Assembly: GCF_001653235.2 (NCBI RefSeq)
Contig: NC_035795.1
Span: 2,542,001 to 2,606,000 of the forward strand
From: Pochonia chlamydosporia 170
Lineage: Eukaryota > Ascomycota > Sordariomycetes > Hypocreales > Clavicipitaceae
DNA: 64,000 nt
Reading direction: 5' to 3'
The notes under the pieces are model-generated. The model was not told the origin of the DNA. It saw nothing but the letters and a program-made list of their open reading frames with translations, and made no database searches. Each line of letters opens with the position of its first letter. The stretch's first letter is position 1. Below are positions 46,656 through 57,962 of the stretch, one piece after another. The position numbers were made by a program, and so were the translations under genes.

Positions 46656-48930
46656 TCAAGGCACGATATGCATCGATTGCCCGGCTGATTGGAGATCAAC
46701 CTGTTCAATTGCAGGCCACCACTGTGACCATGCGCCTTGCTCATCAAGATTATTACTAACTTCGGCGAAAAGTTGATTCAACAAGGTGTTTGTATCGAGT
46801 TCATGCTCTGGAATGGTCTGCACAGCACTCGGAGACGTCGCAGGCGCAGGTGGTCTCTCTGCACCCCGAATCTCCCGGCTATGCTGGTCCGATCTGTCCA
46901 CGACACGAAACTCATGAACTGATTGATGAAGTGTGTCAAAGTCTGCCCGGCTTCGTCCTTGGTATCGCGTCTGGTCTTCTGTAGCCCGCCCATACAACAC
47001 CGATGCATGCTGTATGGTTTTGATCTATCAACATGTTAGTCTCTCGCAATCAACACATTTAGACAGATCACGTAGATCATACCCATCCGTCGGCTATCTT
47101 CCACACATGCCGAAACTTTTCCAAGTAGTCCAGACACATTGCGAGGCATTCCTCCGCTCGAGGACTCCGATTAAGATTCATCCGCGGATACTTGGACACA
47201 TAAAGATTGAGATAACCAGCGGAGAAGGCACAAAATCCAGCAAAAGGAGTCATGAGATGCACCCCACACTCGGACGCTTCGTGCAAAATCGTGGCAATGT
47301 GCTCTGCGGCACCAAACAGAAGTCGCGAGCTTTCATTCCACCATCCTTCTGGAGCGGGCGCTTCCAACATTGGCTGATCCACGGGGCCACGTGGTTCCGA
47401 TTCTGGGGTCGGGAGAAAAGGGAAATATTCACGATGAAGCATGAGAGTGCTTAGTTGTCAGCAGGAGGGTACTTGTTTCAACGTCTCTTGTATGACATGA
47501 CGCTTACCTCACATAGAAGAGAAGGTTGAGATAGACAAAAGTCTCCCCAAAACCAAGAGTCATATGAACAGCGACAGAATTACTAGGATAATGAAGCTTT
47601 CGGTGTTGACCTGCCCGCCAGGCCTCCAACTGACTCCTCGACAGCGACCACGGCGAGCCAGGAACCCAAGGGCAGTTCTGGGGTGCACACATGCCAGGTG
47701 CTCGACGTCCATCGTTGAAGATGAAAGTCATTACCTGCGCCCAAATGTCGAAACCGCCGACTAATATCTCGAAACTTTGAGTTACGTCTAGCATGCCCGT
47801 TGATTGACCTGCCAGAGAATGGTCACCTCCAACTGCCTGGGGCGGTGCCTCCGGTCCAAATGCAAATTCCACGGCGCTCAGCGGGCGAGCAATCTTCATC
47901 TTTTTCATTTCCGACATGGGAAGCATAGGAGGATTGTATGTGCCCGAATTGACCATGCAGTCCATGATGAAACATGCCCAGTATGTTCTGGTTTCCACGG
48001 CCAGGGAGACTGTGTCGTTTCGATTTTCTGATGTTATATCAAGCGGGTATGGCGCAACTCGGAAACTATGCAGAGCCTGCATTATACGAATCGCAATTCC
48101 TATTTTGATTCAGCGCACTATTTATCGACAAGTTGGCGGAAGTACTCACCGCAATATACCCACGCCTTGTGAAAGTCTCGCGTTCCCCATTCGTGAAGAG
48201 TAATGATGAGGAGAGCCTGGACGACCTGCACTTTCGGCGGCTGCAAAATAAACTCGGACAACACATCCTTTGTGTAAAGAGCATAGTGTTCCCTCGATAA
48301 CAATTCATCCGCCCAGGAAGTACTCTGCACCGATAACTGCGCCTTTGTTACTGCCAAAACCGCACCCAGCAAAGCCTTACTCTCTGGGTGTCGCTGCGCA
48401 TGAAACTCTTCAATAAATGTGGGGAGATGCAGGATGGCAAGCTCCGGAAAGTTGTTGATAAAGACATGAACAGCTTTGAGAATCACACTATTCGACAGAC
48501 TGTCAATGTGCGCGTCGACTAATTGTTTCGTATAGTCAGAGGGAGGGAGTTGCTGCTGTTTGGCCGGCACGCGATGCCGTGTAGGAGATTGGCTCTGCGC
48601 ATGTTGCCTCCGGGTTGGAACAGCCGTAGCTGCAGCCGCAGGAGTCGCATGAGTTATACTATCATCCAGATGCTGTGGTGTTTCAATTCTTTTAGCCGAA
48701 CCTCTGACATCGCTACGTCTTGCCCTGCTGCTACGTGGTGTTCGTGACACGGGACGAGTCAAGGCGCACTCTGTGTTGCCCAACTTGCGACACCTTTGAC
48801 ACGGCGCACTTCCTTCGTGTATGCACTTGAGTTTAGAGCGCCTATATTTTTTGCGAGTCAAAAGATGGGGTTTCAGCTGATTGATCGGACGAACTTACCT
48901 GCATGCATCGCAGGAGAGGCTGGATCGCAT
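46656..48930 (-). CDS. Zn2Cys6 transcription factor with fungal MHR domain
   Basis: Five exons on the minus strand (48899-48930, 48150-48841, 47508-48099, 47083-47449, 46656-47024) give 683 residues. The 32-nt first exon supplies the first two zinc cysteines (SLSCDACR); exon 2 continues with RSKLKCIHEG and CQRCRKLGNTEC. Together they form a complete C-x2-C-x6-C-x7-C-x2-C-x6-C binuclear cluster at residues 7-35. A long Ser/Ala/Gln linker leads to a fungal-specific regulatory domain (VFINNFPELAILHLPTFIEEF, ALLIITLHEWGTRD, TRTYWACFIMDCMV). The stop of this gene is 132 nt from the stop of the MFS transporter, so the two converge. The regulator may control the transporter/aminotransferase pair; this is inference from position. 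Confidence 0.9.
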
Positions 48931-49675
48931 CGTCGGTTCGTCACGGGTCGGATCTGGGATGCTGAGGGTGGAGCTCCAAGAAAACTTATAAGTTCGGAAA
49001 TGGGCTAGAAAATCCAAAGCCGATGGGATGGGGATGGTTGAGTCAGACATTCCCGATGACTTTTATGGGCCGGGTAGGCGCCGTGGACAAAGTATCTAGG
49101 ATGTTGGTTGTCGGGGCATCATTATCAGATATGTTGGTCGGAATATGAGCAGTCATTATCTTTTTATGATTCATGTAGTTGAAAGGGCGCGGTTTGTTTC
49201 TTCATTTACTCTGTTACGACTTACACTTACACACCGATTTGGAGTTGGCTGAGAAGTTGGCACCATGGCCGGCTTTGATCTTAGCAATTCGGGACACTAC
49301 ACTTATACACCTTTCGGGGTTAATTAACGCGAAGTACTTGATGCTTCGAAGTAAAAGAAAGCTGCGTGGACAACAATGAAATTTGCATACCTTCACATAT
49401 ACTGATGAGTCGATGCCGGAATACACGGAATTTGGGCTTACTATTTTGCCTACATTTTACTCATTTGCACTATTTCCCCCAAAACAAAAGAGGGGCAAGT
49501 CCATCTGATCTAACCCTGCCTGCACCATGAGGCTGCCTTAAGCAATCTACCAAAGATGGCATCATCAGCCTCACGATGAGACGGCTCTGCTTCGCAACTC
49601 TGCAGTTTCAAAAATGATCCAAGTCTAAAGCCAGATTTCCGAACTACTCGTAGCTGAATCTCAAACCTATCCAAG
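48931..49675. other. intergenic region
   Basis: About 0.75 kb between the divergent Zn2Cys6 gene (minus strand) and the first HET gene (plus strand). It holds both promoters and no other supported gene. Confidence 0.5.
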
Positions 49676-51820
49676 ATGTGGACTAACCGCTCGTCAACCG
49701 GACAGAGTAACAAACCATGCCCATGCTGCTACGATCTGGACGCCATCGCCGCCGCAGATGGCATTGATGCCAGAAACGTCAGAGGAACCCTAGACCAAAC
49801 ACAAATGGTAATACGCCTGTTACGGAGCCTCCAAACAATTGAGAACGCTGCCACGTCAGGCTGTAAAGTCTGCAAACTATTGGTCAACATCCTCTTGCAT
49901 TTCGACCCAAATTCAAGAAGCACCACGACCCAGATTGTGCTCCAACTTCCAATTGGTCACGGTAACCTTCAGATTCTGTTTCCCCTTGACGGGCCTCAGA
50001 ATGTAGTTCAAGTATACACATCCCCTGGTATGTTAAGTCATTCCATGTTCTCACATCTCGCGCTAACATTGCTCCCAGCCAACGCAAAGCTCTGGCATCA
50101 CATATCACCATTACCGGAAATATGCACAGATCGTCTGTCAAAAGAAAGCCTGAGCTTCATCCGTTCGTGCTTGAAGTCATGTTTGGAGAACCACCCTCTC
50201 TGCCAGCAAAGACAAAGCAACAGCTCCAAGGGACCAGCTCGCCTCATATACGTAGGCGATAGCAGCCAAACCACACTGCGACTCGTGGAAACCAACCAAC
50301 TTGCTGGTGACCCAGCCTACAATGCGCTTAGTTACTGCTGGGGCGATGATATCAGCATCAAGACCACCGTCTCCAACATGCACACCTTGACATCGGGGAT
50401 CGCACTCGGCAGCCTGCCCCAGACCCTGGTGGACGCCGTACTTCTCACTCAAGAACTGGGTATCAAATTCCTATGGATAGACGCATTGTGTATCATTCAA
50501 GATTCGCACGAGGACTGGGAGAAAGAGTCCGCAAATATGGCGTCTATCTACGCAAATGCCCATCTCACCATTGCAGCTGCGTCTGCCGCATCAGCTACGC
50601 AGGGCTTTTTGCAGCATAGTGCCACCACGGGGAATCATCAGGAACAGAAAGATTTCAGCGAGATAATCCACGACGATGACGGTACACAAATACTGCTCAA
50701 AGCGAGACTTATACCACAATATGGAATCCACTGGAAATGGACCGACAACTTCGAGGATCGCTTCCCCAAAGAGCCGTGGTCAAGACGAGGGTGGACGCTA
50801 CAAGAGCAATTACTTTCCACTCGTCTTCTGTGTATCTCATCGACAGAAATGCAATGGACGTGCTGGGAAGCAGAAGTCTGTGAATGTAACTCTAAGCAGA
50901 ACAAACGTCGTCAGTTTGGCGGCACGCCCATTGCTCTAATAGACGACGCGTCTGTTATATTCCGCTTGTGGAAGAAGATTGTCGAAATATACTCTGTAAG
51001 GTCACTCACATACTCGAGTGACAAGCTTCCCGCAGTATCAGGTATTGCCGAAGTTGTACAGCAAAAGACAGGGTCACGCTACATTGCTGGCTTGTGGGCA
51101 GATAATATCGACTTGGATCTTCTCTGGCGACGGACGGGGCCGTCAGATGATAGAGATAACGAAAACAATAGGGCCGCCTCTTTCTCGTGGGCGTCGATTG
51201 ACGGTGAAATAGATTACTATTGTTTTAGGAATGGAAAGCAAGCCTATCGGAGCTCAACAGTTCTTACATTGGACGCGGTTCCTACCACAGAACAAGCTCC
51301 TCTAGGTAGTGTCATTGACGGGACACTCTCAATTCGTGGACCTCTCGTCTCTGCAACTATCGAACAAATATCCCCTAATTGTTGGATGCAGGTCAAAATT
51401 GATGATACTTTGCTTGTTTTAGCGACTGATACAGTTGTTCAAGGACTCGTTTTTCCCCGGCCAGATGGCGAATTGCAGACAACCGCATGCAGATGGCCCC
51501 GGCATAATGGTAGTCTATCTTCCCGGAGAAGCGGACGTCAAGCAGGGCCATCAGAACTGCGTGACAGTATCTCTTATGAGCCAAATGGGAGATTGACTGG
51601 GACCTTGCCGGCAAGGGGTACCCAATGCTGGGTCCTTCAGCTGGGTGCATTTGCGCAAGAGTCACATCAGTCAATCGTTTGGGATCATGAGTTATTGATC
51701 CTCGGGCGGTCTTCCAGATCCCCTAAGTATTATGAGAGGTTGGGACTTACTTCATTTCGAGGCAATCGACTTGATAAGACATTTGGCGACGAAAATGTAC
51801 ACACCATTACACTGGTCTAA
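49676..51820 (+). CDS. HET-domain protein (heterokaryon incompatibility type)
   Basis: The frame is open from ATG 49676 to 51820. It very likely contains a 51-nt intron (50028-50078: GTATGT donor, GCTAAC branch, CCCAG acceptor) whose length is a multiple of three, giving 697 residues spliced or 714 unspliced. HET-domain proteins trigger cell death when genetically different hyphae fuse. The domain is clear: YNALSYCWGDD, LPQTLVDAVLLTQELGIKFL, WIDALCIIQDSHEDWEKES, ASIYANAHLTIAA, and PWSRRGWTLQEQLLSTRLL. An N-terminal zinc-knuckle-like pair (CPCC) and CKVCKLL precede it. The C-terminal part is not recognisable beyond FSWASIDGEI. It converges with a second HET gene, 166 nt between stops. Confidence 0.9.
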   Translation: MWTNRSSTGQSNKPCPCCYDLDAIAAADGIDARNVRGTLDQTQMVIRLLRSLQTIENAATSGCKVCKLLVNILLHFDPNSRSTTTQIVLQLPIGHGNLQILFPLDGPQNVVQVYTSPGMLSHSMFSHLALTLLPANAKLWHHISPLPEICTDRLSKESLSFIRSCLKSCLENHPLCQQRQSNSSKGPARLIYVGDSSQTTLRLVETNQLAGDPAYNALSYCWGDDISIKTTVSNMHTLTSGIALGSLPQTLVDAVLLTQELGIKFLWIDALCIIQDSHEDWEKESANMASIYANAHLTIAAASAASATQGFLQHSATTGNHQEQKDFSEIIHDDDGTQILLKARLIPQYGIHWKWTDNFEDRFPKEPWSRRGWTLQEQLLSTRLLCISSTEMQWTCWEAEVCECNSKQNKRRQFGGTPIALIDDASVIFRLWKKIVEIYSVRSLTYSSDKLPAVSGIAEVVQQKTGSRYIAGLWADNIDLDLLWRRTGPSDDRDNENNRAASFSWASIDGEIDYYCFRNGKQAYRSSTVLTLDAVPTTEQAPLGSVIDGTLSIRGPLVSATIEQISPNCWMQVKIDDTLLVLATDTVVQGLVFPRPDGELQTTACRWPRHNGSLSSRRSGRQAGPSELRDSISYEPNGRLTGTLPARGTQCWVLQLGAFAQESHQSIVWDHELLILGRSSRSPKYYERLGLTSFRGNRLDKTFGDENVHTITLV

Positions 51821-51986
51821 GTATGTGCGCAGCTCTTTGGGAGTCCAGGTCTTGAGAGACATAAACAACACTTACAAAAGCCAAGTCTCTTGTGTGGTTT
51901 GCGGACTGTGTCCATAGGCAAGTGCAGCAGATATGACAATAGTCAGCTCTGCCTTGGTCACCCATGTGCTGCTCCACACCACACTC

Positions 51987-54332
51987 TCATATCAAATATA
52001 CCGAACGAATGCCATCTGTGCCCGCCTTAGCTACATACGGGCTCGTCTCTGAACCGCCCCGTTCATGACCCGGTGCAGCTTCGCCATCCATGATTCCATG
52101 AACGTACGCGTGACCGACAACCTGCCTCCAAATTACGTCCTCTCTTACCGCTTCCACGGGAGCCGGAACCTCCCTTAGGACGAACGGCACTGGACTCCCA
52201 AATACCAAGCATAACTCATCGCCTGCTTCTGTGCCCGGAGGGGCTGATCCTATATAGCCACCTTCAGCCTCAAAGAACACTCTACCCTCGTTTGCATACC
52301 AGAAGTTTTCTTCGGCTACATGAATGATGTGCGCCATGTCATCGTCAGAGAACACTGTCTGGTCGGGTCCAATAAGAACCAAACCACCAGGACCTGCTTT
52401 CATGGCAGTATGTGCAGTCCGGAACATGTTTGCATCACCATCATATGCCCTGTCAAAAGTAACACGACCGACTTTGAAAGCATAATCGAGCTGACTGAAA
52501 AGATCACCCATCATAGTACGGGCGACAGCCATTGAAAGTGGTGTTGTTGGCACAGGCAAGTAATCGGCGAAGGGATCCGAATCAAGATGAAAGAAAGAAT
52601 CAATGGCTGAAAGAAGTTCGCAAAAGTCCACTTCTCCCTTGATCATGGGCTTGGTGGTAGAGGTGACCCGAGTGACAGGCTTGGCCAAGACACTGAGGGC
52701 CGTTGCATGGTCTGTGGCAAGGGCTGGGAAGGGACCGTAGGTTGGTGGCCATGCGTTGAATTGTGACAGGCGATAATCTAGCAGTGTCGTCGTCAAGGTG
52801 CCGTAGGTTCTTCCCCAGCGTGGTACCCAAGATGGGATGGAGGAGTTTGCGGGCCTTGGTTCATCGTTGAGTAGGATACCCAAGTGATGGTAGCGATGAA
52901 TAAAAAGAGAAGCCAACGAAACGTAGAGTTGGGTGACTGAGACGGTGTAGTCTGGAGCGAGGTCGATCGGATTTGGGGAGTCGTGAAGAAGGCCCAAAAG
53001 GCCGTAGATTTTATCCCGAGGATCGGTGGCATCTTTGAAGCGAGTGCTTTCCAGGAGGAAGAGCAACCTGTCAGCCTGATCGAGGCGAATTATATTCTCT
53101 CGAATTGACTCTAGGAGTCCCATCTTTTCAGAAAATCGCTGTAAAATCTGTTGCTGATCGAGTGGCATTGAGTTCCAAAACGGTTTGCAACAAGTGCCAC
53201 GCTCATAGTGACGAGTTAGAATAGCACCCGAGTCTTCAATAAGACCTATCGGCGCGACTATTTCGCCATAGATGGCCAAAACGTTTCCTTGATTCAAGAT
53301 AGCTTCTTGAAGAACCCACACACGTGTCCACCATGGAAGTTTTACAATATGGTCCACCACCTCAAGGGCTCCCTTCCAAACGGTAGAGCCGACGGACGTG
53401 CGAAGGCAAGTTTTCAGGCACCTTCCATTTGAGAGTATCTTCATGATAGCGAAAGCGCCTGCTTGATTGTTACGCATCACTTGTAGTGGGCTGAGTGAAG
53501 CAGCGTTGCCATTGCCTGCTGCCTGCTCCTCTTCTTGCCGGGCAAGAAAATCGTTCACTCTCTCCTGATCGGTAGCGTTCAGGCCATCCTTTGGCTCCCA
53601 CTGCAAGTTGTTAGTTAGAGAACAGGGAGTGAAAGGAGACAATGACGGCTGACCACAATCCACATGGGTAGTTCGGTGGTATCAACAGGATCATAACCTG
53701 GCTGTTCGGGTGTTGATGAGGCCATGAAAGCACTCATGTCTTGTAAGACACCTCGGGAATCAACCTATTGATACCAGAGTATTAGCGTACTCACAGAGCT
53801 TTTCAGAAGAGATAGGCTTGCGTACACCAGTACTAGTTGGAGCTGTCTCAGTTTGGAGTAGATACGTGTAGTCCCGACACCATGTGAATCTCGGAGGGTC
53901 AGCCCAAGAAGCTTGTTCGTCCTGCGGAATGAGGTCAAGCACGCCGCTCTCGCCTAAAAATATGTGTACCGAGCCAGCAGCTCTGTAAATCTTTGCCATC
54001 AACGCAACTTGCTCCGCCTTTTCCTGAGTGTCAGCTTGGTTGATACATATTGCGTCCACCCAGAGAACCTTTGTGTCAATGCTGGACCGCAAGCGCCGGA
54101 GAGCGCATATCAAGTTCTTCGTTGCATAAAGACACGACCCGTCCACTTCGATTGGAGAAGTGTCGTTGGCGTTGCCCCAGACATATGATAGTGCATCAAA
54201 AGCTGGCTTGTCGTCGAGAGAGACGGTCTGCACTTTGCAGCAAAGATCACCGGCCCATCGTCCAGGCAGGAGATGTAGGATCCGGATGGAATTGTTAGAA
54301 GAATTGAGCTTGTCGTACTTTACCTGGGTCAT
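51987..54332 (-). CDS. HET-domain protein (heterokaryon incompatibility type)
   Basis: On the minus strand: exon 1 53795-54332, a middle exon near 53654-53751 and a last exon 51987-53600, about 749 residues. The HET domain is split over the exons: FDALSYVWGNANDTSPI, LRRLRSSIDTKVLWVDAICI, NQADTQEKAEQVALMAKIYR and AAGSVHIFLGE, then LPWWTRVWVLQEAILNQGNV and DPRDKIYGLLGLL. The second intron (53601-53653) is well supported (CTAAC branch, TTGCAG). The first junction is not: a GTGAGT at 53794 and the only acceptor that keeps frame imply a 43-nt intron, unusually short. This may be a mis-set splice or a small indel. The start at 54332 follows family habit; an ATG at 54374 would add 14 residues. Confidence 0.85.
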
Positions 54333-56144
54333 GTTGGATTTATTGATTTCCCATGACAGTTGAAATACAAACATGGGAAAATTGTTGGAGTATTTGGATA
54401 TTAGCCACCCAGGCACTTCGATTCAGCTCTGATTGGAGTGAGGCTGACGAAGGCACCAGGCCGGACAGAGCTGTTCCAGGTCATTGATACATGGCTGAAG
54501 ACCTTTGTTTCAGACTGGGCCTGGAAAGAGGTGAAGATATGCCAGCATCGCAAAAAGCTTGGAGAAACTCATCCCGTTGTAGAATATCGGGGGCATCAGG
54601 CAACGGGTGTGGCGACAAATTCTTACTTCTAATGCAACGAAGCGTGGCGTAGGCCTCAGTTCAGTACGTGAGTATGATATGCATTCCTGATAGACTCATG
54701 CATTGCGTGCATCTTCATACATTTTGGAGTAGCATTCGGATGGAGGTCTGGTGGGTTGCCCTGTACGTGATCGCGTATTCCTCCATGTCGCAAACACCAA
54801 GCTAAGCGAGCCACTGGCACGGGCCGTCAGTGTGGTCCTGGTCGTATTTTACCACCAGACTGATCACAGCGCTTCATTCTGACTGCGAGCAGCCATGTCA
54901 TCTGATATCTCAACCACAGCGCCCCTGCATCTGCCTTTGCTTCAATACTAGGTACTTCAGTATCAGTGCACTTCATGGAGACACATGTCGAATACTTGAG
55001 CAAGCACATCAGGCAAGTTTCACAATGATATGAACTATTCTCCATTCTACACCCACATATTTTGTATAGGAGCCATTACGAAACGTATATCACATCTGAA
55101 GGCATTCTTCTGACAGCAACTACCGTAAATCAAGCACTTGAGGTCTGGTGATTCCGTGCCTGACCTGCTGTGCAACGTCCGTCGATTGAGGAATAATGGT
55201 GGGCGATCGGGCCAACTCACAGCAGCCACGCCTAGCAAAGGAGTTGGATTCGCAATGAAACAAACCGTTCCACGATTACACAAAAAAGTTAACAGAGCCG
55301 GGTAGAAGAGGGCCCTAAAGCCAGCGACCATGTATGCGTGCATGTAGTCAAGATTCAAGATTCAAGAACATCTCCTGCCAACTCTTTGAACTCCCTCGTC
55401 TCGGCCATGTCGCAAGCCGCGGCCGAAAGGTGACCCACCGTTGACATACCCCAGCCAATCATGGCCGATCCAACCAAACCCCTGGGCCATAATGAATGAC
55501 CCGGAATTGTTGAATGGGCCGGTTTTCGGGCGACTTCGGCAAGGCCCCTCTTTTGAGCGCTGGTCTGATGTTTGCAGTCCCCAGGCGCCTGTTCCAGTAC
55601 CGGTTCATGTCTCGCTCGACGTCTGGTTGCATGTGCAGCCAAGCAGATTGGAGGCGCATCCCCCACACTTTGACCCTGGCCTCTGTCTGGCTCGTGCTGT
55701 CAGAAGCAAAGATTCTGGCGTCCGGTGGATTGCCCTTGCTCGGATCAATCTCAACAACCGTGCCAGTAGTCGACTTTACCCGAAGTCGCATGGTCGCCAT
55801 CCACGAGCAGTCCAGTCTTCAATAAGCTCCGGATGCCCGCGCCAACACACCACCACCACTTTCTGGCCCAGCCAATGTTGCTTCGTGCCTACATATACTC
55901 TGTTTACGCATCACGCCACCTGTTCCTGGCTTCGTAATCATCTCCTTCTCCTCATTCCCGTGTCTCTTTGCTTTTTTACGGCGTTGGGTCAATACACCGA
56001 GCTCCCACTCCATCGAGATTGCACCCATTTCTTGTCCGCAAAAACGACTACCGACATACCTTGACCCGTATACGCGACGGCTTCGACTCTTGCTTGGTCA
56101 ATCAACCTACCATATACGCCCGCGAATACACCGTACAGCATAGA
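54333..56144. other. intergenic region
   Basis: About 1.8 kb between the divergent second HET gene and the adenylate kinase. Frames near 55440-56060 lack ATG-started, domain-bearing ORFs. The right 300 nt are pyrimidine-rich, as expected for the adenylate kinase leader. Confidence 0.45.
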
Positions 56145-57002
56145 ATGCAACTTAGAAGAGCGGCTAGAGTCATTCTCGTAGGCGCCCCTGGCGTCGGCAA
56201 GGGCACCCAGAGCGAACGTCTTCTCCGACGATTTCCTCAACTTGCGTCCATAAGCACCGGCGATTTGCTGCGCACCAATGTCAAGAACAGGACACCTCTC
56301 GGTTCGTCCCTCACACGCCCATTAATCCAAAATACTCTTACTGACATTCCCACAGGCATCAAAGCCGAGAGCACCATGAAGTCTGGCGGCCTCGTCGCAG
56401 ACGACCTGATGCTACGCCTAATCTCCAGCGAACTTCGAAATCGTGGGTGGCTGCAGAACCACGGACCCCCCGAGGTCATGACGCTCTCATCAGAGGCCAT
56501 CTCTGCCTCAGAGATGCGCAACCCCGACGACATCGCATTCGATGCTTTCGCAGCTGGCCGTCCCATGTCTCCTGCACAAGCCTCCGAGGACCCGACTGCG
56601 TCCTTCATCCTGGATGGCTACCCCCGCAATGCAGCCCAAGCCAACAGTCTCGAGGGCATCGTGCCCATCAACTTGGCAGTTTCACTCAAGACACCCTTTG
56701 AAGTCGTCCTCGAGCGCATTGCCGGTCGCTGGGTTCACGAGCCCTCGGGCAGAGTATACAACACTACTTTCAATGCGCCAAAGGTCCCAGGCCGTGATGA
56801 CATCACTGGCGAGCCTCTCATCCAACGGCCCGATGACACCGAAGAGGTTTACCGTGCACGCTTCCAAAAGTTCCAGGAGGCTAGCGAACCCTTGCTAGAG
56901 CACTACGCTAAGAAGGGCGTCCTCGTCGAAGTTGAGGGCATGAGCAGCGATGAGATTAGCCCGAAGCTGTACGATGTCTTTGAGCAACGGTTCGTCATGT
57001 AA
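56145..57002 (+). CDS. ADK2: mitochondrial GTP:AMP phosphotransferase (adenylate kinase 3 type)
   Basis: Two exons (56145-56301, 56356-57002) give 267 residues. It transfers phosphate between GTP (or ATP) and AMP in the mitochondrial matrix. Visible: P-loop GAPGVGKGTQ (residues 13-22), the AMP-binding SISTGDLLR, DGYPRNAAQA, and the lid start RIAGRWVHEPSGRVYN with no zinc cysteines. The intron (56302-56355; GTTCGT donor, CTGAC branch, CACAG acceptor) is 54 nt and has no stop, so the frame also reads through. Between the core and DGYPRN there is an insert of about 40 residues (NHGPPEVMTLSSEAISASEM onwards) not present in bacterial adenylate kinase. The first in-frame ATG is at 56145; the basic MQLRRAAR start fits a short import signal. 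Confidence 0.93.
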   Translation: MQLRRAARVILVGAPGVGKGTQSERLLRRFPQLASISTGDLLRTNVKNRTPLGSSLTRPLIQNTLTDIPTGIKAESTMKSGGLVADDLMLRLISSELRNRGWLQNHGPPEVMTLSSEAISASEMRNPDDIAFDAFAAGRPMSPAQASEDPTASFILDGYPRNAAQANSLEGIVPINLAVSLKTPFEVVLERIAGRWVHEPSGRVYNTTFNAPKVPGRDDITGEPLIQRPDDTEEVYRARFQKFQEASEPLLEHYAKKGVLVEVEGMSSDEISPKLYDVFEQRFVM

Positions 57003-57962
57003 ACCGCGATTATTCACCGTTCAACACCATATTTTTATCGAAGCGAATATGTTTCTCCATTTTCCTCGTGGCGTTTTGGGTTCGTTAGCCATGTTTGCTA
57101 CTTGCGCGGTGGGACAATTTCGGCCGCCGTTTTCTGTCGCTTGCCTGTAGCGGACGGAGCGGGCTGGTATAGCCCTGTTATTCCCACACTGTGGGTAGTT
57201 TTATGTTTCTGGTTTTTTTTTAATGAGGGAATATTGATTTGGTATGGATTTGCAAGAGCTGCGGCCATACGGGATGCAATTGGGGGTGGTAGAAGAGGTG
57301 GAATGCTGAGACGACTCAGCCCCCATTTTGGAATAGTGGTTGGTTATATCCATGTACATATTTAGGAATTGAATTCCAATCTACCAACTTGTATCTTCAG
57401 GACTGATATTCTATGCAAACTATCTTTTGTGTTGCAGCCAGTTACATGTCCACCGTCATAGACTTTGCCAGCGGCGGGACGTTGGTATGGACACTGTAGT
57501 CAATCTTGGCGAAAATGAAGGAAATTCGCACCTTATATCGGTCAAAGATAGGCAGCAATGTATACTGTCGAAAACACCTCACACGACCTATGTATATAAA
57601 CGCATAGCAGTACGAAGGGACGCAGAATGCACTCAACAATGACTGGTTTAGCTTGGGTGCCTGAAGTCGTCAGTGCTGCGCCACCTGTTTTCCTCGAACC
57701 AACCGACAATTCACGCTTAGATGTTTGCCTGCTTCAAACACTCAGTTTCATTTGACTATCATTTTGTTACTATAGATAGATATGGATTTGGATGGCGTTG
57801 AGGTCGCAAGCAATTCTATATGCTGACTACCCGTCACAATTTCAAAACTACATGACCATTTCGCCCGGCAAGTTAAACAATGTAGTCGTACAGACTTGTA
57901 TCTCCGAAAAACATGTCGAGAACTATGAAACATCGGCACCCCAAAATGCCCCTAGATTTCGT
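57003..57962. other. intergenic region between convergent genes
   Basis: About 0.96 kb between the stops of the adenylate kinase and the Erd2-like gene. It contains T-rich tracts such as TTTTTTTTAA near 57210 and no supported gene. Confidence 0.5.

Noticed and set aside
55441..56064. Plus-strand frame of 207 codons before adenylate kinase
   Set aside because: No ATG at the start, no motif, runs into the adenylate kinase leader.
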